Positions 1 to 6,646 are shown, counted from the first letter of the stretch. The stretch: 8,391 nucleotides of DNA from Syntrophomonadaceae bacterium (GCA_007136055.1 SLHT01000215.1:1-8391), one strand, 5' to 3'. The notes: generated by a model not told the origin, from the letters alone. Translations and numbers: made by a program.

Positions 1-1
1 A

Positions 2-361
2 ATTATCTTTACTCCGTTTTGTACCGACGACCGTCAGGGTTACCTGCGCGTGCGCTACTGCGCCCAGGCCCGCGCTGTAGAAAACGAAATTTACACAGTT
101 ATATCAGGCACCGTCGGTAACCTTACTCATGTACCCCGCAGTGATACCATGTATGCCCAGTCGGGTATATTTTCACCCTCTGATTATACATTCGCCCGCG
201 ACGGTATAGTCGGCGAATGCAGCGCTAATATCGAAACTATCGTTATGGGCGATGTAGATCTTGAAATTCTTCGCCGCCATCGCACTACCGGGACCGTGAC
301 CCAGCTAAAAGATCGGCGAAAAGACCTCTATCATATAGTTGAAAAACCTTCTGAGGTGTAA
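2..361 (+). CDS. Carbon-nitrogen hydrolase (nitrilase superfamily), C-terminal 119 residues, 5' end outside window
   Basis: The open frame enters at base 2 and ends at TAA 359-361. It begins IIFTPFCTDDRQGYLRVRYC and continues with AQARAVENEIYTVISGTVGNL, then YAQSGIFSPSD, FARDGI and LRRHRTTGTV, ending DRRKDLYHIVEK. This is the C-terminal half of a nitrilase-like amidohydrolase, closest from memory to the bacterial proteins in which a GNAT acetyltransferase domain precedes the hydrolase domain (YhcX type). Family knowledge: these cytosolic enzymes use a Glu-Lys-Cys triad to cleave C-N bonds in amides or nitriles. The catalytic Cys should lie about 15-25 residues before the visible part, so activity and any GNAT domain cannot be checked here. 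The GTG at 50 is an internal Val, not a start, because homologous sequence runs unbroken upstream. It converges on the histidine kinase gene with a 114-base gap. Substrate unknown. Confidence 0.88.
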   Translation: MIFTPFCTDDRQGYLRVRYCAQARAVENEIYTVISGTVGNLTHVPRSDTMYAQSGIFSPSDYTFARDGIVGECSANIETIVMGDVDLEILRRHRTTGTVTQLKDRRKDLYHIVEKPSEV

Positions 362-439
362 TCACCAAAAGTTTTTTTGATGCCAGGATTTATCTCCATA
401 AACAACCTGATTAGGCGTTGACTATCCGTCTAAAATTCT

Positions 440-465
440 GGCAGCAGTTTTTTTGGCTTGCTGCC
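440..465. terminator. Weak inverted repeat between convergent genes; possible terminator
   Basis: GGCAGCA (440-446) pairs with TGCTGCC (459-465) around a 12-base loop containing seven T. It lies in the 114-base gap between two convergent genes, where terminators are expected. On the minus strand the stem is followed by AGAATTTTAG, a weak T-rich tail; on the plus strand no T-run follows. The 7-bp stem and large loop make it a poor classical terminator, so the call rests largely on location. Confidence 0.3.
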
Positions 466-475
466 TGGCTAAAGG

Positions 476-1825
476 CTAAATGGGCAAGGTTATCATAATG
501 CGGGCCCCTCCTGTGGGATTGTTGCCTGCAGCAAGTGTGCCGCCATGGTTTTCCACTATTGCCCTTGAAATGGCCAGGCCGAGGCCAGTTCCCCCGTTTT
601 CTCCTCGATAGAAAGGCTCAAAAACCTTTTCTGTTTCTTCCTTTTTAAACCCGACACCGTCATCTGAAACTTCAATTTTAGCATTATTATGTAATTCCAA
701 TTTAACAGTGCTATAGGCACAACGTACGGCATTGCTTAAAATGTTAAGCAGAAGGCGGTGAATTTTTTCTGGGTCGCCTTTGATAACAACCCCGTTTTTA
801 ACTATTTTTGTTTCTAGGCTAACCCCTTTTTCCAGGGCCAGGCTACGCACAGAGTGCACTGCTTCACTGACGGTATCAGCGAGGTTAAATTGTTCAAAAG
901 AGTAGTTTTCCTGCATGGTTTCCATTTTTGACAGGTAAATAAACTCTTCTACCAGCGCTTTCATACGCCGTGACTCTCTGATAATCAATTGCAGGCTCTG
1001 GTCTTTTTCTTCGTCGGGGATGATGTCGTCTTTTATAGCTTCTGCATAACCCTGAACTGACATCAGTGGGGTTTTTAGTTCGTGTGATGCATTTCTGAAA
1101 AATTCTTTTTGCGAACGGTCATATTCAGCCAATTGTCCCGACATTTCATTGAAAGCGTCGGCTAATTCTTCAAGTTCATCGCCTGTATTTATGACCAGCC
1201 TGCCTGAGAAGCGGCGTTTGGCCAGTTCGGCAGCCCTGTTTTTTAGCTGGTGCAATGGTTTTACTACGACCCTTGTAGCCAGCAGACCAGCAATCAGGGA
1301 CACAAAAGTGCCTGCCCCAAGGGCCAGGGCTAAAATGCCGAGAATACTTAAGTTTAACTGGGTAAGAAGATCAAGTTTTGTGTATAAAATTAAAACGGCA
1401 TCGGCCTGCTTCCCGCTTCCACCAAGCGAAACCGGATATTTAACGGCAACTAACTCACGTTGGACCTTGCTTTCTCCGGATTTTTCACCAAAAGCCAGCT
1501 CTATAAAAGTTTCGTTAATATTTTTTATTCCAGGTGGGTATGCTTTAACATTGCTGCTATCGATAATTATACCGTCCTGTCTTATGACAACATAGTCGGC
1601 ATAGGCAATGCGGTTGGCCAGCTTAAAAAATGCGCCCCGTATTTGACCGCTGCCGTGCATGCCCGGTTGGAAAGCTGATCTGGAAAGGGTTTCAGCTACG
1701 CGGTGGAGGCTTTGTACCGTGTCGTTAATCAGGTATTGACGAACTGTAAAGCTGAAGGCCAGGGCTAAAACAACAAACGATATCAACAAAACAGCCAGGT
1801 AACCTAAAAAGATCCTTTTAAACAT
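476..1825 (-). CDS. Membrane sensor histidine kinase (HAMP-HisKA-HATPase), partner of the 1818-2492 regulator
   Basis: This 449-residue protein has the standard layout of an OmpR-partner sensor kinase. TM1 spans about residues 6-28, an extracytoplasmic sensor region about 30-150, and TM2 about 157-183. A HAMP linker (about 184-236) follows and contains GDELEELADAFNEMS. The dimerization and phosphotransfer domain carries SHELKTP with phospho-acceptor His248. The ATPase domain shows the N box (NILSNA, Asn361 and Asn365), G1 (DDGVGF, 388-393), F box (FEPFYRG, 402-408) and G2 (GTGLGLAIS, 412-420). All catalytic motifs are intact, so it should autophosphorylate. The sensor region is about 120 residues, with ADYVVIRQDGIIIDSS resembling strands of a PAS/PDC-like fold; the ligand is unknown. 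The start codon overlaps the regulator's end by 8 bases and has no clear ribosome binding site, suggesting translational coupling. Confidence 0.95.
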   Translation of the reverse strand: MFKRIFLGYLAVLLISFVVLALAFSFTVRQYLINDTVQSLHRVAETLSRSAFQPGMHGSGQIRGAFFKLANRIAYADYVVIRQDGIIIDSSNVKAYPPGIKNINETFIELAFGEKSGESKVQRELVAVKYPVSLGGSGKQADAVLILYTKLDLLTQLNLSILGILALALGAGTFVSLIAGLLATRVVVKPLHQLKNRAAELAKRRFSGRLVINTGDELEELADAFNEMSGQLAEYDRSQKEFFRNASHELKTPLMSVQGYAEAIKDDIIPDEEKDQSLQLIIRESRRMKALVEEFIYLSKMETMQENYSFEQFNLADTVSEAVHSVRSLALEKGVSLETKIVKNGVVIKGDPEKIHRLLLNILSNAVRCAYSTVKLELHNNAKIEVSDDGVGFKKEETEKVFEPFYRGENGGTGLGLAISRAIVENHGGTLAAGNNPTGGARIMITLPI

Positions 1826-2492
1826 TTAACTTGTACCCGTAACCCCATACCGTAGCCAATTCGGGCAGGGCACCTTTCTCGCGAATTTTTTTACGGATGC
1901 GTTTGACCGTATCGTCAACCGCCCTTTCTTCGCCTTCATAATCAAAACCCCAGATGCTTTCTAAAAGCTGCTGCCTGCTGAAAGGCCTGTTCGGAGAAGC
2001 TGCCAGAAAGGAGAACAGTTCGAATTCCTTGCCGGTAAATGTTACATCTTCACCGTTAACAGTGACCTTGCGTTGCTCGGAGTAAACAGTTATATTATTC
2101 AGGGCCAGTTGTTTGGCTGTGTTTTCAGTGGGCTGCAGACGTCTGAAAACAGTATTTACTCTTAAGACCATTTCCCGGGGGCTAAAAGGTTTGGCCAGGT
2201 AGTCATCAGCGCCAAGCTCTAAACCTAAAACGCGATCGAATTCTTCACCACGCGCTGAGATGAAGATAACCGGCAAGTTAAAGTCTTCTCTAATTTTGCG
2301 ACAAAGAGTCAGGCCGTCGGCGCCTGGCAGCATGATATCGAGGACAAACAAGTCGGGAGTACTGCTGACCAGGGCATTTTCCAGTTCTTCGGCAGCTTTA
2401 AAAGTACGCACTGTGTAGCCTTCTTTATCGAGGTAGCGCCTAATTAATTTGCGGATGTTTTCTTCATCATCGACAACCCATATAACTGCCAT
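1818..2492 (-). CDS. OmpR/PhoB-family response regulator
   Basis: This 224-residue cytosolic transcription factor has a receiver domain at about 1-118 and a winged-helix DNA-binding domain at about 127-222. Receiver residues are all present: acidic pair Asp8-Asp9, phospho-acceptor Asp52 in VLDIMLPGADG, switch Ser79 and Lys101 in the YLAKPF motif. The effector domain shows FTGKEFELFSFLA, the recognition helix region RAVDDTVKRIRKKI (191-204) and the wing TVWGYGYKL. Length is typical of the family. AAGGAG at 2501-2506 sits 8 bases from ATG and supports this start. It is the first gene of a two-gene operon with the kinase at 476-1825. Phosphorylation by that kinase is expected from the arrangement. 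Targets are unknown; the neighbouring exported protein and ZIP gene are natural candidates by position. Confidence 0.95.
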   Translation of the reverse strand: MAVIWVVDDEENIRKLIRRYLDKEGYTVRTFKAAEELENALVSSTPDLFVLDIMLPGADGLTLCRKIREDFNLPVIFISARGEEFDRVLGLELGADDYLAKPFSPREMVLRVNTVFRRLQPTENTAKQLALNNITVYSEQRKVTVNGEDVTFTGKEFELFSFLAASPNRPFSRQQLLESIWGFDYEGEERAVDDTVKRIRKKIREKGALPELATVWGYGYKLNV

Positions 2493-2524
2493 TGCAGATG
2501 CTCCTTTTTAATTTATGCTTATAT

Positions 2525-2530
2525 AGTATA
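2525..2530 (-). promoter_or_regulatory. Candidate -10 box for the two-component operon
   Basis: The minus strand reads TATACT here, five of six matches to TATAAT, about 33 bases before the regulator start. A transcript starting around 2518 would have a short leader carrying the AAGGAG site. No good -35 hexamer is seen at 16-18 bases (CTTCTC at 17), so it may be weak or activator dependent. Confidence 0.25.
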
Positions 2531-2534
2531 ACAA

Positions 2535-2760
2535 ATTAATGATAGATGAGAAGGTGCGGATATATTACGGAGGGTTAAATGCTTTAGCCCGCGGGAGGGA
2601 GAGACTTTGGATTGTTAGTTTCGTTTACATTCAAGGTAGTAAATATCCAAAATCCTGCTCCCCTGAACCATATCTTTACAGGCTTGTGGCACCGCGGACT
2701 TACTTGATCTATTTGAAACCCCCGGGAGAGTCTGCAGTAGCTGCTCCCGGGGATGTTTGC
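2535..2760 (+). promoter_or_regulatory. T-box-like RNA element, possibly an orphan or remnant; no target gene downstream
   Basis: The plus strand carries GTGGCACCGCGG at 2686-2697, matching the highly conserved T-box core (GTGGNACCGCG) that binds the tRNA acceptor end. A strong GC hairpin follows 22 bases later (2720-2752), as a terminator would. Upstream are small helices: GGGTT/AGCCC (2572-2576/2586-2590) and GAGACT/AGTTTC (2601-2606/2617-2622). Against this, the usual bases before the core are CTT instead of a G-run, there is no clear AGUA box near the start, no U-run follows the hairpin, and no plus-strand gene follows for about 640 bases. An intact specifier loop could not be identified. 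The match could be chance or a decayed leader whose gene was lost. Confidence 0.3.
2720..2752 (-). terminator. Strong GC-rich hairpin downstream of the small exported protein gene; likely terminator
   Basis: CCCCGGGAG (2720-2728) and CTCCCGGGG (2744-2752) form a perfect 9-bp stem with a 15-base loop. An outer AAAC/GTTT pair (2716-2719/2755-2758) can extend it past a small bulge. On the minus strand it begins 22 bases after the stop codon of the gene at 2775-3185 and is followed by GTTTCAAATAG, which is only mildly T-rich. It probably separates that gene from the two-component operon. It could equally serve the plus-strand T-box-like element. Confidence 0.5.
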
Positions 2761-2774
2761 GCTGAATTTAACTT

Positions 2775-3185
2775 TTAGCGGTTGGAATTACTCTGTGCTT
2801 TAAAGCCTCCGCTGTTCTTATCCCAGCCGTTGTGTCGTAATTCCCGACCTTTACCACGGAAACGGGTGGCAACATCATCTGGAAGAATATCGCTTAGAGC
2901 TTCTAATTTTTCTTCCATCAATTCGTAGCGTTCATAATGTTTCGCTCTGAATTCTTCATGGCTCCCATTTTCCCTGAGGGCCATGATATCCTCACGCACT
3001 TTTTCTAACTTTTCCCTGAAATCAGTGATGATGCTTTCAAATTTTGCTTGATCTTCAGCATCCAGCATTTCTCGCGGACATTCGTCATATGAAGCTGGAT
3101 TGTTACCGCTGCCAAAAGCAAAGGCAGCGGAAGAAAGGGTGACAATCAAAACACTTGCTGTTAGCAATAATAATATTTTTCTCAT
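2775..3185 (-). CDS. Small exported helical protein, Spy/ZraP/CpxP-like in design
   Basis: This 136-residue protein has a clear signal peptide: MRKILLL, a hydrophobic core to about residue 20 and a likely signal peptidase I cut after AFA (about residue 23). The mature part of about 113 residues is mostly predicted charged helix (about 42-110), with segments FESIITDFREKLEKVREDIM and YERYELMEEKLEALSDIL. The tail is polar and ends in Ser/Asn. One Cys (36) and several His (76, 83, 117, among others) are present. I do not recognise a named family with certainty. The pattern of LDAEDQAKFESI followed by paired helices recalls exported LTxxQ chaperone or zinc-binding proteins of the Spy/ZraP/CpxP group, which often lie next to the two-component systems they modulate. 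AAGGAGG at 3195-3201, 9 bases before ATG, fixes the start. It is codirectional with the two-component operon and divergent from the ZIP gene. Confidence 0.82.
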   Translation of the reverse strand: MRKILLLLTASVLIVTLSSAAFAFGSGNNPASYDECPREMLDAEDQAKFESIITDFREKLEKVREDIMALRENGSHEEFRAKHYERYELMEEKLEALSDILPDDVATRFRGKGRELRHNGWDKNSGGFKAQSNSNR

Positions 3186-3236
3186 TTTGATTTACCTCCT
3201 TGGCTTGTTATTGTCTTACGGTTTTTAGTTTAAGGG

Positions 3237-3279
3237 GTAAAGCAGGCAATTTTACGGTAGAAATATTAAGTTTTCTTAA
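3237..3279. promoter_or_regulatory. Two inverted repeats in a divergent intergenic region; candidate operator
   Basis: GTAAA (3237-3241) and TTTAC (3251-3255) form one inverted repeat with 9 bases between arms. TTAAG-TTTT-CTTAA (3266-3279) forms a second, perfect 5-bp repeat. Both lie in the 212-base region between the exported-protein gene (-) and the ZIP gene (+), where a shared regulator would bind. No good sigma-A promoter was found for the minus-strand gene, which would fit activator-driven expression. The repeats are short and AT-rich, so chance is possible. Confidence 0.25.
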
Positions 3280-3339
3280 CAGCCCCTGTTTTTAAAAAGT
3301 TAGGTTAGATTTACTCTTTTAAATGGTAGATGTTTTGGT

Positions 3340-3345
3340 TATAAT
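3340..3345 (+). promoter_or_regulatory. Candidate -10 box for the ZIP transporter gene
   Basis: A perfect TATAAT lies 52 bases before the ZIP start codon. At 17 bases upstream the hexamer is TTTTAA (3317-3322), a poor -35, so initiation may depend on an activator. Confidence 0.45.
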
Positions 3346-3397
3346 ATGCAGGTGGATTAAATCTAGTAAAAGTGACTAAAAGTAAGGAGCGAGAGAC

Positions 3398-4138
3398 ATG
3401 ACTGAAATATTGTATATAACATTGATTGGCCTGGGAGCAGGGGTAATTGGTACCGGATCTGGCGCAGTTATCGCCCTTTTTATCAGAAATCCGAGTAGGA
3501 CACTGATTGGTTTTCTCCTCGGATTTGCCGGTGGGGTCATGCTGGCGATTGTGTTAACAGACTTGCTGCCCGAAGCGGTGGAAGCGGGCAGCTTTCTGAC
3601 TGCTTTTACCGGGCTTATTGTCGGGACTGCCTTTGTACTCATTGTTGATTTAAAGATCCCGCACTTTCACTTTTTTGAAACAACAGAAGAACTGGCCCGT
3701 TTTATACGCACAGGCACAATTCTGGGCCTTGGTATCGCGATGCACAACCTGCCTGAAGGTATTGCCATCGGGGCCAGTTATGTTGCCTCACCGGTGCTTG
3801 GTTTTACACTGGCTGTAACTATTGCCCTGCATAACATTCCCGAAGGCCTTGCCATGGCCTGCCCGCTTTGTGCAGGGGGGATGCGCCTGCGCTGGATATT
3901 ATTCTATACCGCCATAGCGGGTCTGCCGATGGGGCTTGGCGCTTTTGTCGGCGCCAGTCTCGGTTCCGTTTCACCCTTTGTTTTGTCACTTTCACTCGGT
4001 TTTGCGGCAGGAGCGATGCTATATATTATTTTCGGTGAACTGATTCCGGGGTCCCAGAACTCGGGCAGTGGTCATGCCGGGACTTTTGGTGCTGTTTTTG
4101 GTACGATTGCCGGAGTTCTCTTGCTTTCAGTTATTTGA
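3398..4138 (+). CDS. ZIP-family divalent metal transporter
   Basis: This 246-residue integral membrane protein has about eight hydrophobic segments (roughly 4-28, 34-57, 65-85, 104-127, 133-155, 164-187, 190-213 and 228-246), as expected for ZIP proteins. The metal-site signatures are present: HNLPEG in TM4 (His116, Asn117, Glu120) and HNIPEG in TM5 (His145, Asn146, Glu149). A further conserved acidic motif, FGELIPGS (Glu214), lies in TM7. HFHFF in the loop after TM3 (His89, His91) may be a cytoplasmic metal-binding loop. Family knowledge: ZIP proteins bring Zn, Fe, Mn or related ions into the cytosol. The TM5 motif looks ZupT/GufA-like; the exact ion cannot be assigned. TAAGGAG at 3383-3389, 8 bases before ATG, supports the start. 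The gene is divergent from the small exported protein and close to the two-component pair. No terminator hairpin was seen after it. Confidence 0.92.
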   Translation: MTEILYITLIGLGAGVIGTGSGAVIALFIRNPSRTLIGFLLGFAGGVMLAIVLTDLLPEAVEAGSFLTAFTGLIVGTAFVLIVDLKIPHFHFFETTEELARFIRTGTILGLGIAMHNLPEGIAIGASYVASPVLGFTLAVTIALHNIPEGLAMACPLCAGGMRLRWILFYTAIAGLPMGLGAFVGASLGSVSPFVLSLSLGFAAGAMLYIIFGELIPGSQNSGSGHAGTFGAVFGTIAGVLLLSVI

Positions 4139-4327
4139 TTGTTCGACATTTTTACTGATTTATTATATTTTGGGTGCCTTAATTTTTGTTTGTTCTATAG
4201 TTATATCTCACGGCTTGGAGCAAAGGGTGCAGTTACCAGGACATCATCTCAAGGTAACAAAATAGTTCAATTAGTAAAAGCCAAAAATATTTTGACGGTA
4301 ATAAAGTGCTAAGAAGTAAAAAGGCTT

Positions 4328-4354
4328 TTGATGGCTACAAAAATGTGTTATAAT
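4328..4354 (+). promoter_or_regulatory. Extended -10 promoter for the YyaL gene
   Basis: TGT-TATAAT (4346-4354) is a perfect -10 with the TG extension, and TTGATG (4328-4333) is a 4/6 match to the -35 box with a short 15-base spacer. It lies about 53 bases before the start codon. A second TATAAT at 4378-4383 would place the transcript start at the ribosome binding site and is less likely. The rest of the 4139-4400 gap holds only short AT-rich repeats such as AAAAGCC/GGCTTTT (4276-4282/4323-4329) and no gene. Confidence 0.55.
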
Positions 4355-4406
4355 ATATGTATTCGATAGACTTAGTATATAATATCGCGGAAGGAGTTGA
4401 GTGCTG

Positions 4407-6293
4407 ATGACTGATTCAGTTGAAAACAAAGCAAACCGCCTGATTAATGAAAAGTCACCCTACCTGCTGCAGCATGCATATAACCCTGTCAACTGGTTTC
4501 CCTGGGGTGAAGAGGCTTTTGATAAAGCGAAAGCTGAAGATAAGCCAGTTTTTTTGAGTATTGGATATTCGACCTGCCACTGGTGTCATGTCATGGAGAA
4601 AGATTCTTTTGAAGTTCAGGAGGTTGCTGATCTTTTAAATAAACATTATATTTCAATCAAGGTCGATCGGGAAGAGCGTCCTGACCTGGATCAAAAATAT
4701 ATGGCAGCCTGCCAGGCTTTAACCGGTCAGGGAGGGTGGCCACTTACCGTATTTCTTACCCCTGAGAAAAAACCTTTTTATGCCGGAACTTTCATCCCCA
4801 GGCAAGCCCGCTACGGAATGAACGGTTTAGTGGATATCCTGCCGAAATTAAGCGAGTTCTGGAAAAAGGATCGCCAGCGGGTGGTCAAGGCAGGAGATGA
4901 ATTAATTACGGCCCTAAAAAAGATGGCTAAAGTTCCTGAAGTGATTGGTGCTGAGGAAAGTAAAGAAATGCCTGGTGAAGAGCTGCTCGAACGGGCTTCC
5001 GGACAATTAAAAGGCAGTTATGATCAGGAATATGCCGGGTTTGGCGGTGCGCCAAAGTTTCCCGCACCGCACCAGTTAATTTATCTTTTGCGCCGTTCGA
5101 AACTTAACGGGGACGAGGAAGCCCTTGAAATGGCCGTCAACACTTTAAGGGTGATGCATCGCGGGGGAATTTTTGACCAGTTAGGTTACGGTTTGCATCG
5201 CTATTCGGTTGATGAAAAGTGGCTGGTCCCTCATTTCGAGAAGATGCTATACGATCAGGCGGTTACTGCCCTGGCCGCATTGGAAGCTTACAGTGCTTCG
5301 GGTAAAGAGGAAATGGCCCTTTTTGCCAGAAAAATATTTAGTTATGTTTTAAGCGATCTTTCATCTCCTGAAGGGGCTTTTTACGCTGCTGAAGATGCAG
5401 ACAGCGAAGGGGAGGAAGGAACATTTTACGTTTGGCGCCTCGAAGAAATTAATGATGTTTTAGGTGATAAGCGAGGCAGCCTGGCTGCGCGTTACTATGG
5501 GGTGACTGAAAAGGGTAATTTTGAGAAAGGCAGCAATGTGTTGCATCGTAGCTTAGATGACAAGGAGTTCGCTGCAGCCGAGGAGCTTTCTATAGATGAG
5601 CTGTCGAAGTTCGTTGAAGAAATACGTAAAGAGCTCCTTGATGCGCGTAGCCGCCGGGAACGTCCTTTCCGTGATGATAAGATCCTGACTTCCTGGAACG
5701 GCTTGATCATTGCCGCCCTGGCCAGAGGCGCTAACATTTTAAACGAACCTGAATACCTGGTTGCTGCTGAGCGCGCCGCTGCCTTTATCGCCGATAAGAT
5801 GGTTTCTCCGGAAGGGTTACTGCTAAGGCGCTACCGTGAAGGTGAAGCGGCCATTCAAGCTTTTCTTGACGATTACGCTAACCTTTCCTGGGGCTATATA
5901 GAGATCTATAGGGCAGGAAGCGAGCAGCGTTATCTAGAAGAAGCTGAGCGGCTAACCCGTGAAATGCTGAAATATTTTAAGGCTGAAAACGATATGCTTT
6001 ACTACAGTGCGCTTGATGACGATTCTGAGGATTTCATCCTTGAAGCTGAAGCTCATGATGCAGCGACCCCTTCGGGTCTTTCTGTGGCGGTAATGAACCT
6101 GCTGCAGCTGGGACGTATGCTGCAGGAAGATAATTTCACTAAGCAAGCGGAAAGACTGATCAAAGCTCAGCAAGAGAACCTGGAACGCTATCCGTCAGGT
6201 TTTACCTACCTGTTAACGGCTCTTAATTATGCTCTTAAGCCTAGTGAAGGTCGTTCTTATTGCACTTCGGATTGTAATTGTGGCTGGGAATAA
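4407..6293 (+). CDS. YyaL / DUF255 protein: thioredoxin-like domain fused to a six-hairpin (alpha/alpha barrel) domain
   Basis: This soluble protein of 628 residues belongs to the DUF255 family (Bacillus YyaL, mammalian SPATA20). The N-terminus shows the family hallmark: NRLINEKSPYLLQHAYNPVNW, then GYSTCHWCHVM with a CxxC-type pair (Cys57, Cys60) in a thioredoxin-like fold, then KVDREERPDLD and GQGGWPLTVFLTP. The remaining 400 or so residues contain FGGAPKFP, GGIFDQLGYGLHRYSVD, PHFEKMLYDQA, AEDADSEGEEG, DDKILTSWNGL and DDYANL, typical of the barrel domain related to N-acylglucosamine 2-epimerases. The family's biochemical role is not firmly established. It is slightly shorter than the usual 670-690 residues, and the tail carries three close cysteines (Cys619, Cys623, Cys625). 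ATG at 4407 is 10 bases after AAGGAG (4391-4396). GTG at 4401 is an alternative, 4 bases away, adding two residues. The last 53 bases overlap the convergent HIT gene. Confidence 0.93.
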   Translation: MTDSVENKANRLINEKSPYLLQHAYNPVNWFPWGEEAFDKAKAEDKPVFLSIGYSTCHWCHVMEKDSFEVQEVADLLNKHYISIKVDREERPDLDQKYMAACQALTGQGGWPLTVFLTPEKKPFYAGTFIPRQARYGMNGLVDILPKLSEFWKKDRQRVVKAGDELITALKKMAKVPEVIGAEESKEMPGEELLERASGQLKGSYDQEYAGFGGAPKFPAPHQLIYLLRRSKLNGDEEALEMAVNTLRVMHRGGIFDQLGYGLHRYSVDEKWLVPHFEKMLYDQAVTALAALEAYSASGKEEMALFARKIFSYVLSDLSSPEGAFYAAEDADSEGEEGTFYVWRLEEINDVLGDKRGSLAARYYGVTEKGNFEKGSNVLHRSLDDKEFAAAEELSIDELSKFVEEIRKELLDARSRRERPFRDDKILTSWNGLIIAALARGANILNEPEYLVAAERAAAFIADKMVSPEGLLLRRYREGEAAIQAFLDDYANLSWGYIEIYRAGSEQRYLEEAERLTREMLKYFKAENDMLYYSALDDDSEDFILEAEAHDAATPSGLSVAVMNLLQLGRMLQEDNFTKQAERLIKAQQENLERYPSGFTYLLTALNYALKPSEGRSYCTSDCNCGWE

Positions 6294-6639
6294 TTTTACG
6301 TACCCCACCCCGGGGGTCTTCGACGTCTCCCTTGTAACGGGGGATGATATGAATATGAAAGTGGAAAACAGTCTGACCTGCGAAGTAACCGATATTTGCA
6401 CCTATGTTGTATCCGTCGGGTTTGTATTTTTTATCTATGTACTGCTTTGCTTTGAAAATAAGCCTGTTGATGGCATTGTGTTCTTCATGAGAGGCATCAA
6501 AATAATCTTTTATGTGCCGCTTGGGAATAACCAGGATATGTCCCCTGCTGACGGGACAACCGTCGTAAAAGGCCAGGGCCAGTTTGTTTTCGGCGACTAG
6601 TACAAGATTTTCTTTATGGCAAAAAACACAATCGGTCAT
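6241..6639 (-). CDS. HIT-family nucleotide-binding protein (zinc-type)
   Basis: This 132-residue cytosolic protein has the histidine-triad motif HFHIHIIP (His93, His95, His97); the middle His is the expected nucleophile. Other family features are CVFC near the start (Cys4, Cys7, probable structural zinc ligands with downstream His), the segment SRGHILVIPKRHI and the AGQTVFH lead-in. Family knowledge: HIT proteins hydrolyse or transfer nucleotides, acting on substrates such as AMP-NH2 compounds or dinucleoside polyphosphates; the exact substrate is unknown. ATG at 6637-6639 is chosen because AGGAGG (6647-6652) lies 7 bases before it and homologs start with a short stretch before CxFC. A longer frame from 6687 would run through the ribosome binding site. 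The tail after RGGVRKIIP is about 14 residues long and is encoded largely by the overlap with the YyaL gene's 3' end. Confidence 0.93.
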   Translation of the reverse strand: MTDCVFCHKENLVLVAENKLALAFYDGCPVSRGHILVIPKRHIKDYFDASHEEHNAINRLIFKAKQYIDKKYKPDGYNIGANIGYFAGQTVFHFHIHIIPRYKGDVEDPRGGVRKIIPSHNYNPKCNKNDLH

Positions 6640-6646
6640 TAGTATT

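Noticed and set aside
1149..1678. Two plus-strand open frames (1149-1595, 1460-1678)
   Set aside because: They lie wholly antisense to the well-supported histidine kinase gene and show Ser/Arg-rich shadow composition.
2539..2778. 79-codon open frame on the plus strand
   Set aside because: No ribosome binding site at good spacing, no recognisable domain, and it crosses the T-box-like core and the strong hairpin, which points to noncoding sequence.
3376..3642. 88-codon minus-strand frame
   Set aside because: Antisense to the ZIP gene start, low-complexity composition, no ribosome binding site.
4068..4265. 65-codon plus-strand frame after the ZIP gene
   Set aside because: Starts inside the ZIP gene in another frame, no ribosome binding site, no domain.
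6219..6242. Imperfect inverted repeat GGCTCTTAA/TTAAGCC considered as a terminator for the HIT gene
   Set aside because: It has a bulge, lies inside YyaL coding sequence and is not followed by a T-run on the minus strand.
5495..6401. Minus-strand frames at 5495-5737, 5952-6173 and 6213-6401
   Set aside because: The first two are antisense shadows of the YyaL gene; the third is out of frame over the YyaL and HIT ends.
6229..6600. 123-codon plus-strand frame
   Set aside because: Antisense to the HIT gene, whose triad motif and ribosome binding site are clear.
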